Positions 1-5,648 of a DNA stretch of 6,692 nucleotides are shown in pieces. The notes below the pieces were generated by a model that saw only the letters and a list, made by a program, of their open reading frames with translations, made no database searches and was not told the origin of the DNA. The stretch lies in NCBI GenBank assembly GCA_902797005.1, contig CADBRE010000158.1, forward strand, positions 1 through 6,692. The letters are read 5' to 3'. The position numbers and the translations under genes are program-made. Every line of letters starts with the position of its first letter. The stretch's first letter is position 1. The DNA comes from an uncultured Erysipelotrichaceae bacterium. GTDB lineage: Bacteria > Bacillota_I > Bacilli_A > RF39 > UBA660.

Positions 1-1
1 A

Positions 2-2992
2 CACTATGTAGTAGAAGAAAATAGAACTAGAAACTATGTTAGAATAGAGACAAGTAACTATAAAATAAGCTATGCTGCATGTGATTGCCATGAATACTAT
101 AGAAACAGAAGGTGCCTCCATATTGCAGCGGCTTTAATGAAAGATGCTAGAAACATAATTGATAGACCTCCAACAAAATATGAAATATCTAAGAAAATAT
201 TAGATAAGTTTTCTACTACCACTGCACCTGATAAACCAAAACTAAAAGAAAAAATTAATATGGAAGTAGAGATAGACTTAGACACAAATAAGTTTAGACT
301 ATACTTTGGACTTAGCAAGTTATATGTATTAAATACTGAAAGAAAACTTGTTGACTTTTCAAATGCTTATGAAAAGCATACATACGAATTTGGTGCTAAA
401 TTCACTTATGATCCTAGTCTTCACTTTTTATCAAAAGAAGATGAAGAAATATTTAACATATTAAAAGCAGAGTATTATACAGACTCGCTATCATTATCTG
501 AAAAAGAAATGAAACTATTACTTGAAAAACTAAAAACAAGAGAATTCAAATTAACTAACTATGGTAAAATAAAACATATAGAATATAACTTGCCATCAGT
601 AATGAAAATTGAAAAACAAGGCGATGATTTCAAACTAAAACTAGACTTTATAAATGATTTCACACCTTTTGGAATAGATGAGATAAACTACTTAGCAAAA
701 GAGGGCACTTTATATATCTTAACTCCCGCAGAAAAACTACTAGTTTCAGAGCACATTAACAATAAAATGGAAGAGATAGTATTCAAAGAAGAAAACTTAG
801 ATTTATTTAAAAATGGATTACTAAAAAGAATTAAAAACAGTGTTGTAGTAGATGAAAATGTAACAGAAATAGTAGTCTCTTCTAAACCTGAAATAAAACT
901 ATACATTGACTTTGATAAAGACAAAATAAAAGCAAACATAAAACTAGATTATAAAGGTAAAGTAATTGATTACTTAGATAAAGATGATACATTAGTAAGA
1001 GACGATGAAACCGAAAATGAAGCAGTAGCAAGTCTATTAAAATATGGATTTGAACAAACTAAGAAATGCTTTGAAATAACTGAATTAGACCAAATAGGTG
1101 ATTTTTTTGAAAATGGTCTAGAAGAACTATCAAACCAATATGAAGTCTTCACAACTAAAAACTTTAAAGCAGTAAACTTCTTAAAAGAACAAAGAATAAA
1201 ATCAATGTTCTCAATAAATAAAGAAGGAATACTTTCTTACTCATTTGATGCTGATAACATAAACACCAATGAATTATCTAAGATATTCGCATCAATACGA
1301 AGTAAGAAAAGATACTACAAACTCAAAAATGGAGATCTTTTAAAACTAGATGGTAATGAAGAATTAAATGAACTAAATAATGTTTTTACTGATCTACAAA
1401 TAGATACTAAAAACTTGGAAAATGGTGAAGTAGAAATCCCTAAATACCGAGCTTTTTACATAGATAGTTTAAAAGATAACAAATACAAAAACATAACAAC
1501 TGATAACTCATTTGAAGAGTTTATTAACAAATTCAAAGAATACAAAAATATAGAAATTGACTTTGACGACTTTGACAAGGAAACATTAAGAGAATATCAA
1601 AAAGACGGAGTTAAGTGGCTTTATACATTATACAAATGCGACTTAGGTGGAATACTTGCAGATGAAATGGGACTAGGTAAATCTATACAAACAATTTCAT
1701 TTATCAAGCAAGTGCTAAAAGAAAAACCAGAAGCTAAAATAATGATTGTATCTCCAACATCACTTGTATATAACTGGAAAAAAGAATTTGATAAGTTTGG
1801 AAGTGAACTAAAATACACTACTGTTGCTGAAAACAAACAAAAGAGATTAGAAATTATTAACCATTTTGATAACTATAACATTTTTATAACAAGTTATGGA
1901 TTAATTAGAAACGATAATGACGAATACGAAAACAAAGAGTTTGAAGTTTGTATAATTGATGAAGCACAAGCAATAAAGAACCATGCAGCAGGAATGACAA
2001 AAGAGATAAAGAAAATAAAAGCAAGAACAAAAATGGCTTTGACAGGAACGCCACTTGAAAACTCAATCTATGAGCTATGGAGTATATTTGACTTTATCAT
2101 GCCAGGATACTTAAACAACCTAACAAGTTTTAGAGAAATATACGGAATAAAAGATATAGATGAAGCTTCACTTGAAAAACTTGATAGACTTAATTATCAA
2201 ATAAAACCTTTCATATTAAGAAGAAAGAAAAAAGATGTATCTAAAGACTTACCAGACAAAATAGAAAATGATATATATTTAGAACTTCCTGAATATCAAA
2301 AAGCTTTCTATGTAAATGTTGTAAAAGAAGCAGAAGAAGAGATTAACGACATTGTAGAAAAAGAAGGATGGGCTAAGGCCAGCTTTAAACTATTGTCACT
2401 TCTAACTAGATTAAGAGAAGTTTGTATTGATCCATCAGTTGCATATGATGACTACAAAGGTGAAGCAATAAAAATAGAAAAGCTTACTGAAATAGTAAAA
2501 GACTTATCTAAAGATGGACATAAGATATTAGTGTTCAGTATGTTTAAAAGTATTCTTGATAATGTAAAAACTAAATTTGATAAAGAAGGCATAACAAGCT
2601 ATTCAATATCAGGAGAAGTTAAAGGAAAAACTAGAACCGAGCTAGTAGATAAGTTTAATGATGACGACACCAACTGCTTTTTAATAACAACAAAATCTGG
2701 TGGTACTGGACTTAACTTAACTGGAGCAGACATCGTAATTCACTTAGACATTTGGTGGAATCCACAGGTAGAAAACCAAGCAACAGACCGTGCTCATAGA
2801 ATAGGTCAAACTAAAACTGTAACAGTAATCAGGCTTATAACTAAAGGCACGATTGAAGAAAAAATAGTCGAGCTTCAAAGTAAAAAGAAAGTGCTTGCAG
2901 ATAGCTTAATAGAAAATAAGAATAGCTCATCAACTATATCTAACTTAACAGAAGAAGAAATGCGTGAGTTACTATCCTTTGGACAAGACTAA
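2..2992 (+). CDS. SNF2-family DNA helicase/ATPase with SWIM zinc finger, 5' end outside window
   Basis: This is a superfamily 2 ATPase of the bacterial SNF2/Rad54-like type, expected to translocate on double-stranded DNA and remodel or displace bound proteins; its specific role is unknown. The frame is open from base 2 to the TAA at 2990, giving 996 visible residues. An in-frame ATG at 137 is not the true start, because the codons before it encode a SWIM zinc finger: C27 and C29, then C38 and H40 (bases 80-121). The middle (about residues 100-510) resembles the helicase-associated region of these proteins. Helicase motifs follow in order: I, GILADEMGLGKS with K560; Ia, SPTSLVYNW; II, DEAQ at 653-656; III, LTGTP at 680-684; V, GGTGLNL at 900; VI, QATDRAHRIGQ at 926-936 with both arginines. 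All catalytic residues seen are intact. Relatives are about 1,050-1,100 residues, so probably only some tens of N-terminal residues are missing. No clear terminator follows. Confidence 0.95.
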   Translation, partial: HYVVEENRTRNYVRIETSNYKISYAACDCHEYYRNRRCLHIAAALMKDARNIIDRPPTKYEISKKILDKFSTTTAPDKPKLKEKINMEVEIDLDTNKFRLYFGLSKLYVLNTERKLVDFSNAYEKHTYEFGAKFTYDPSLHFLSKEDEEIFNILKAEYYTDSLSLSEKEMKLLLEKLKTREFKLTNYGKIKHIEYNLPSVMKIEKQGDDFKLKLDFINDFTPFGIDEINYLAKEGTLYILTPAEKLLVSEHINNKMEEIVFKEENLDLFKNGLLKRIKNSVVVDENVTEIVVSSKPEIKLYIDFDKDKIKANIKLDYKGKVIDYLDKDDTLVRDDETENEAVASLLKYGFEQTKKCFEITELDQIGDFFENGLEELSNQYEVFTTKNFKAVNFLKEQRIKSMFSINKEGILSYSFDADNINTNELSKIFASIRSKKRYYKLKNGDLLKLDGNEELNELNNVFTDLQIDTKNLENGEVEIPKYRAFYIDSLKDNKYKNITTDNSFEEFINKFKEYKNIEIDFDDFDKETLREYQKDGVKWLYTLYKCDLGGILADEMGLGKSIQTISFIKQVLKEKPEAKIMIVSPTSLVYNWKKEFDKFGSELKYTTVAENKQKRLEIINHFDNYNIFITSYGLIRNDNDEYENKEFEVCIIDEAQAIKNHAAGMTKEIKKIKARTKMALTGTPLENSIYELWSIFDFIMPGYLNNLTSFREIYGIKDIDEASLEKLDRLNYQIKPFILRRKKKDVSKDLPDKIENDIYLELPEYQKAFYVNVVKEAEEEINDIVEKEGWAKASFKLLSLLTRLREVCIDPSVAYDDYKGEAIKIEKLTEIVKDLSKDGHKILVFSMFKSILDNVKTKFDKEGITSYSISGEVKGKTRTELVDKFNDDDTNCFLITTKSGGTGLNLTGADIVIHLDIWWNPQVENQATDRAHRIGQTKTVTVIRLITKGTIEEKIVELQSKKKVLADSLIENKNSSSTISNLTEEEMRELLSFGQD

Positions 2993-3046
2993 ATAAAAAA
3001 TGCAAATGCATCTTGAAAAGTATATATTTTTTTGATAAACTTGTAT

Positions 3047-3055
3047 TGTTATAAG
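3047..3055 (+). promoter_or_regulatory. Candidate extended -10 promoter upstream of the IS insertion
   Basis: The sequence TG-T-TATAAG matches an extended -10 element (TGn plus 5 of 6 bases of TATAAT). No good -35 lies at 17 bp (the bases are all T). An alternative pair is TTGAAA at 3013 with TAAACT at 3036, spaced 17. Transcription would start near 3061, at the beginning of a stem-loop arm. Before the IS inserted, this promoter would have served the leader ORF and surface gene now at 5487-6692; now it would read into the IS. Such matches are common by chance in A+T-rich DNA. Confidence 0.35.
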
Positions 3056-3058
3056 AAA

Positions 3059-3068
3059 TGTAGATTTG
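3059..3068 (+). repeat. Left arm of a stem-loop split by the IS
   Basis: TGTAGATTTG here is the exact reverse complement of CAAATCTACA at 5459-5468, across the IS. Removing the IS and one target copy places the two arms 24 bases apart as a perfect 10-bp stem. A second, overlapping inverted repeat, ATTTGAAA (3064-3071) with TTTCAAAT (3079-3086), would compete with it. The rebuilt stem would sit just upstream of the leader ORF's AAGGAG. Confidence 0.6.
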
Positions 3069-3085
3069 AAAAAAATTGTTTCAAA

Positions 3086-3093
3086 TAAAAACC
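3086..3093. repeat. Target site duplication, left copy
   Basis: TAAAAACC lies directly outside the left terminal inverted repeat and is repeated exactly at 5452-5459 outside the right one. A perfect 8-bp duplication is the size made by IS256-family transposases (8-9 bp) and fixes both ends of the element. Confidence 0.9.
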
Positions 3094-3117
3094 GACCTTT
3101 TTAATTCAACTGTGTCA
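3094..3117 (+). repeat. Left terminal inverted repeat of the IS
   Basis: This 24-bp end begins GACCT and ends CTGTGTCA. Its reverse complement matches the right end (5428-5451) at 20 of 24 positions. It also pairs with a third, inverted copy just inside the element (3123-3146). Confidence 0.88.
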
Positions 3118-3122
3118 AACAG

Positions 3123-3146
3123 TGACATAGAAGAATTAAGGAGGTC
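3123..3146 (+). repeat. Third, internal copy of the terminal repeat, overlapping a ribosome binding site
   Basis: This 24-bp segment starts TGACATAG and ends GGAGGTC. It matches the right terminal repeat in the same orientation at 20 of 24 positions, as well as the true left end does. It lies five bases from the left repeat, head to head, and contains AAGGAGG, the SD of the first IS gene. It could be an extra transposase binding site; that role is inference. Confidence 0.75.
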
Positions 3147-3153
3147 TTTTTAA

Positions 3154-3936
3154 ATGATAATAAGAACGGAAGAAGTTTTAAGAAAGAGGGTATTGGAGAA
3201 AAGTTATTTAGTATTATACTGCATGGAAACAAATATCTATTTAGAGAGTAGATACACAAGTGAAGAAAGGAAAAGGTTGTTTATCTTTTTTGGATGTACA
3301 CTTGAAGGTAAGAAAAAGTATGTATCATGCATATTAGAACCAGAAAAGAATAAAACATCATGCTGGTATGATTTCTTTCAGGAAATAAAATCAAGAGGAA
3401 ATGAAAAAATAATATTTGGATTACTACCAAGATTAAGAGAACTAAGAGAAGCAATAAAAATAGCATATAGTGATATAGAAATATTTGATTCATGTGATGG
3501 AATGATAAAAAAATTAAGAAAGTATAATAGTTATAAAACTAAAGACGAAATATATAGAGAAATAAAAAAGTTGTATTTGGCAGAAGATGAAGTGGAATAT
3601 GAAATAAATTATAAAGACTTTATAAGTAAATACTCAAAACATGCATTTATAATGGATATAGCAGGAGAAGAAGTGAAAGAATTAAGGAAGAATTATAAAT
3701 ATCCAAGATCAGTGAGAAGGATTATATATGCATTTTATTATATAATAGAGATGGAGAAACGATTTGATGAATTGTGTAATAATAGAATGTATAGTAGTAA
3801 AGAAACATTTATAGAAGATTGTATGACATTTATAAATAGAAGTGAAGCACAGGTTCATTATAAAAGAGATGAATGGGCAGAAGTAATAAGTGAATTATAC
3901 GATCAAAAAAGGGATATGATAAAACCATATTTGTAA
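3154..3936 (+). CDS. Degenerate, core-only IS256-type transposase paralogue (first IS gene)
   Basis: This 260-residue protein is not obvious by name, but it follows the core of the transposase encoded next to it. Residues 71-105, beginning WYDFFQEIKSRGNEK, align without gaps to the transposase stretch beginning WLEVFNDLKDRGVEK (10 of 35 identical, most others conservative). A GCTLEGKKKYVSCIL segment matches GTRLDGHKEIVGMYL just before it, and the C-termini share W-x3-I-x-E. It lacks the roughly 160-residue N-terminal DNA-binding part. The first catalytic Asp position is probably Glu (E25), the second is Pro (P92), and the CxxH pair is C114 without His (M117). The third acidic position is ambiguous. 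It is therefore probably inactive as a nuclease. The start has a perfect AAGGAGG 9 bases upstream, inside a hairpin. The frame is uninterrupted, so it is likely maintained, perhaps as a partner or inhibitor of the transposase (inference). Confidence 0.75.
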   Translation: MIIRTEEVLRKRVLEKSYLVLYCMETNIYLESRYTSEERKRLFIFFGCTLEGKKKYVSCILEPEKNKTSCWYDFFQEIKSRGNEKIIFGLLPRLRELREAIKIAYSDIEIFDSCDGMIKKLRKYNSYKTKDEIYREIKKLYLAEDEVEYEINYKDFISKYSKHAFIMDIAGEEVKELRKNYKYPRSVRRIIYAFYYIIEMEKRFDELCNNRMYSSKETFIEDCMTFINRSEAQVHYKRDEWAEVISELYDQKRDMIKPYL

Positions 3937-3973
3937 AAAAGATAATGTAATGATAAAATGGGAAATAGGATAG

Positions 3974-3980
3974 AGAAGGA
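3974..3980 (+). promoter_or_regulatory. Ribosome binding site deciding the transposase start
   Basis: AGAAGGA lies 7 bases before the ATG at 3988. The earlier in-frame ATG at 3958 has no purine-rich SD in front of it, so 3988 is preferred. Confidence 0.6.
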
Positions 3981-3987
3981 AAACGAT

Positions 3988-5313
3988 ATGAAAGAAGTAA
4001 ATACAATATTTAATTTATTAAGAGGAGAAGAAAGAGAAAACTGCTTAAAAGATATGAGTAAATATCAAAGGGAACTATTTAAAGAGCTAGAAGCCGATGA
4101 AGAAAAAGCAAAAGGGTATAGTTTAAGAGATTTAGTGTATGATTTTGATAAAGACTTTGTAGAGAAAATATTAGAAATAGAATTAGAAGAATATTTAAAA
4201 GAACATAAAGAAGATAATAGAAGAAATGGATATACAAATGGGATAGAATTAGCAATAGGAGACAGAACAATCTATTTTAATAGGCCAAGATTAAGAAAAG
4301 AAAAAGATTTTAATTCAGAACTATTACCAAAGAAGAAAAGATTTATAAATGATATAAGTGATTATGTAATGATTTTATATGCAAAAAACAACTCAGTAAA
4401 TGACATAAAGAATATATTACAGGAGATGTTTGGGGTAAAAATAAGCACGGGAACAATAAGTAAAATGAGTAGTCAAATAAGTAGTGAAGTATTAGCATGG
4501 AGAAATAAAGAATTACAAAAGTGCTATTTTACAATAAATATAGATTGTACATATATAAAAATAAGAGATAAAAAGGAATTAATAGGACATAAAGTGCCTA
4601 TATACATAGCAATAGGGACTAGATTAGATGGACATAAAGAGATAGTAGGAATGTATTTAGGAAATGAAGACGAAAGTAGAAATGTAATAGAGGATTTATA
4701 CAATAAAGATATAGCAGAAAGTAAAACTTATTGGTTAGAAGTGTTCAATGATCTAAAAGATAGAGGAGTAGAGAAAGTGTTATATATTGTAAGTGATGGA
4801 GTAGTAGGAATGGAAGAAGCAGTAAAAGAAGAATTTCCAAATGCAAAATATCAAAGATGTGTAGTGCATTTAATGAGAAATCTAGAGAAATATACAAATG
4901 TACAAGAAAGAAAAAGTGTGCTAGCTGATTTTAAGAAAACATATACATCACCAACAAAAGAATTATCAATGGAAGCTTTTGCAAAGTTCAAAGAAAAATA
5001 TAAAGGAAGAAAGACAATAGTAAAACATGCAGAAGAATACTATCAATGTATAATAGGATTATATGATGTTCCAGAAAATATAAGAAAGTACATATATACA
5101 AATAATATAGTTGAATCAGCTAATTCGAAAATAAAAAGAGGATTTTATGGAAGAGGAGCATTACCAAATGTAGAATCAGCAATAAACATAATATTTGTAA
5201 ACTTAAAAGACTTAGAAGAAAAGTGGAAAACATCAAAGGTGAGTAATTGGTCAAAAATAATAGAAGAAATATCAACAGTACATTATGAAGAAGTAAAACA
5301 ATATATAAAATAA
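3988..5313 (+). CDS. IS256/Mutator-family DDE transposase
   Basis: This enzyme should cut and join the ends of the surrounding IS. It has 441 residues from the preferred start (451 from the ATG at 3958), slightly longer than the usual 390-420. The N-terminal part shows the family pattern RNGYTNG, then NRPRLR, SELLPKK, LYAKNNSVNDI and GVKISTGTISKM. The RNase H-like core carries D186 in NIDCTYIKIR, D270 in VSDGVVGM, the CxxH pair C291/H294 in QRCVVHLMRN, and E376 in NNIVESANSKIKRG. The gap from the second Asp to the Glu is 106 residues, as expected. The usual ER after the last motif's Asn is ES here. It lies 51 bases after the first IS gene and is probably on the same transcript. No frameshift or internal stop is seen, so it is likely active. 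No terminator is evident before the right end. Confidence 0.95.
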   Translation: MKEVNTIFNLLRGEERENCLKDMSKYQRELFKELEADEEKAKGYSLRDLVYDFDKDFVEKILEIELEEYLKEHKEDNRRNGYTNGIELAIGDRTIYFNRPRLRKEKDFNSELLPKKKRFINDISDYVMILYAKNNSVNDIKNILQEMFGVKISTGTISKMSSQISSEVLAWRNKELQKCYFTINIDCTYIKIRDKKELIGHKVPIYIAIGTRLDGHKEIVGMYLGNEDESRNVIEDLYNKDIAESKTYWLEVFNDLKDRGVEKVLYIVSDGVVGMEEAVKEEFPNAKYQRCVVHLMRNLEKYTNVQERKSVLADFKKTYTSPTKELSMEAFAKFKEKYKGRKTIVKHAEEYYQCIIGLYDVPENIRKYIYTNNIVESANSKIKRGFYGRGALPNVESAINIIFVNLKDLEEKWKTSKVSNWSKIIEEISTVHYEEVKQYIK

Positions 5314-5340
5314 AAAAATCAAAAAAATGCAAAAAAAGTG

Positions 5341-5369
5341 ATGACAAATGGAAGAAAATTTAGTATTAT
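5341..5369 (+). promoter_or_regulatory. Candidate outward promoter in the right end of the IS
   Basis: ATGACA (5 of 6 to the -35 consensus), a 17-base spacer and TATTAT (5 of 6 to the -10) read rightward, out of the IS. Transcription would start near 5376 and cross the right repeat into the leader ORF and surface gene. This could replace the promoter that the insertion moved away. Chance matches are common in such A+T-rich sequence. Confidence 0.4.
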
Positions 5370-5427
5370 TAATATAGGCTATGAAAGAGATAAACATAGT
5401 TAAGAAACTAAGTTAACAAATAAGCTG

Positions 5428-5451
5428 TGACACAGATGAGTTAACGAGGTC
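5428..5451 (-). repeat. Right terminal inverted repeat of the IS
   Basis: This end starts TGACACAG and ends GAGGTC. It is the inverted partner of 3094-3117 (20 of 24) and abuts the right target copy. Its inner edge overlaps the perfect palindrome CTGTGACACAG (5425-5435). Confidence 0.88.
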
Positions 5452-5459
5452 TAAAAACC
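5452..5459. repeat. Target site duplication, right copy
   Basis: TAAAAACC directly follows the right terminal repeat and is identical to the left copy at 3086-3093. Confidence 0.9.
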
Positions 5460-5486
5460 AAATCTACAAAAAGGAGACACAAAAAA

Positions 5487-5555
5487 ATGAAAAAAACACT
5501 AAATTTCACACCTGTAGTTTTTAATGTACTAGGGGGGGGGGGCAAAACAAACTAA
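5487..5555 (+). CDS. Short leader ORF with an 11-G homopolymer (22 codons)
   Basis: The ORF has a strong ribosome binding site (AAGGAGA at 5471-5477, 9 bases before ATG). It encodes MKKTLNFTPVVFNVL, then four glycines read from the G tract, then KTN and TAA. I do not recognise the peptide and assign it no enzymatic function. If the tract had 10 Gs the frame would end at the TAG at 5557. With 12 (or 9) it would run on as Q-N-K-L-N-S-P-Q and end at the TAA at 5600-5602, inside the loop of the downstream terminator, giving 38 residues. This makes it a good candidate for a regulatory leader peptide of the surface gene. It could instead be the remnant of a longer gene, or the G count could be an assembly error. 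Confidence 0.5.
   Translation: MKKTLNFTPVVFNVLGGGGKTN
5532..5542 (+). repeat. Poly-G tract of 11 bases
   Basis: Eleven consecutive Gs, in otherwise strongly A+T-rich DNA, lie within the leader ORF. Tracts of this length are prone to slipped-strand mispairing and are typical of phase-variable loci. A near-direct repeat (AGTTTTTAATGTACT at 5516 and AGTTTTAGTGTACT at 5569) flanks it. Confidence 0.9.
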
Positions 5556-5590
5556 ATAGTCCCCAAGAAGTTTTAGTGTACTCAAATATA

Positions 5591-5620
5591 GACATATACT
5601 AATTTTGTATATGTCTTTTT
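5591..5620 (+). terminator. Rho-independent terminator between leader ORF and surface gene
   Basis: GACATATAC and GTATATGTC form a perfect 9-bp stem around the 7-base loop TAATTTT, followed by five Ts. The stem has only three G-C pairs, so its strength is probably moderate. It is 28 bases before the surface-gene ATG, so any transcript from the leader must read through it. That position fits an attenuator better than a simple end of an operon. Confidence 0.7.
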
Positions 5621-5648
5621 CGTGTTTCAAAAGAAAGAGGTAGAGAAA

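Larger units (their letters stand above)
3094..3146 (+). promoter_or_regulatory. RNA hairpin at the IS left end sequestering the SD of the first gene
   Basis: Arms 3094-3117 and 3123-3146 flank the 5-base loop AACAG. As RNA, 22 of 24 positions pair: 19 Watson-Crick plus 3 G-U, leaving only a 2x2 A/A internal loop. AAGGAGG (3138-3144), 9 bases before the ATG at 3154, is wholly within the 3' arm and faces the CCTTTTTAA side of the 5' arm. Transcripts entering from outside would fold this way and hide the SD, a strategy established for IS10 and IS50. The region between the IS end and the gene is too short for an obvious internal promoter. Confidence 0.7.
3094..5451 (+). mobile_element. Complete IS256/Mutator-family insertion sequence with two ORFs
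   Basis: The element is 2358 bp, bounded by 24-bp imperfect terminal inverted repeats (20 of 24 match, both with the TGTGTCA/TGACACA core usual in this family) and a perfect 8-bp target duplication. It holds a degenerate core-only transposase relative (3154-3936) and a full transposase (3988-5313), both on the + strand. The family is normally about 1.2-1.5 kb with one gene, so the extra ORF explains the large size. Intact ends, intact DDE residues and an unmutated target duplication suggest a recent, possibly still mobile insertion. It landed in the spacer between the helicase gene and a surface-protein leader and interrupts no coding sequence that I can see. Confidence 0.93.

Noticed and set aside
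2993..3040. Terminator after the helicase gene
   Set aside because: There is a T-rich run at 3027-3033 and a small ATGCA/TGCAT repeat at 3000-3011, but no stable stem directly before the Ts.
3958..3987. ATG at 3958 as the transposase start
   Set aside because: It gives ten extra residues but has no SD; the ATG at 3988 has AGAAGGA at 7 bases.
5425..5435. CTGTGACACAG as an operator
   Set aside because: The palindrome is explained by the inner edge of the right terminal repeat; no independent regulator site is supported.
5532..5542. G-quadruplex
   Set aside because: There is a single G run with no further runs nearby, so an intramolecular quadruplex is not supported; slippage is the simpler reading.
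5572..5600. Separate promoter for the surface gene (TATACT at 5595)
   Set aside because: The -10 match lies within the terminator stem and has only a poor -35 (TTTAGT); it cannot be excluded but is weaker than the terminator reading.
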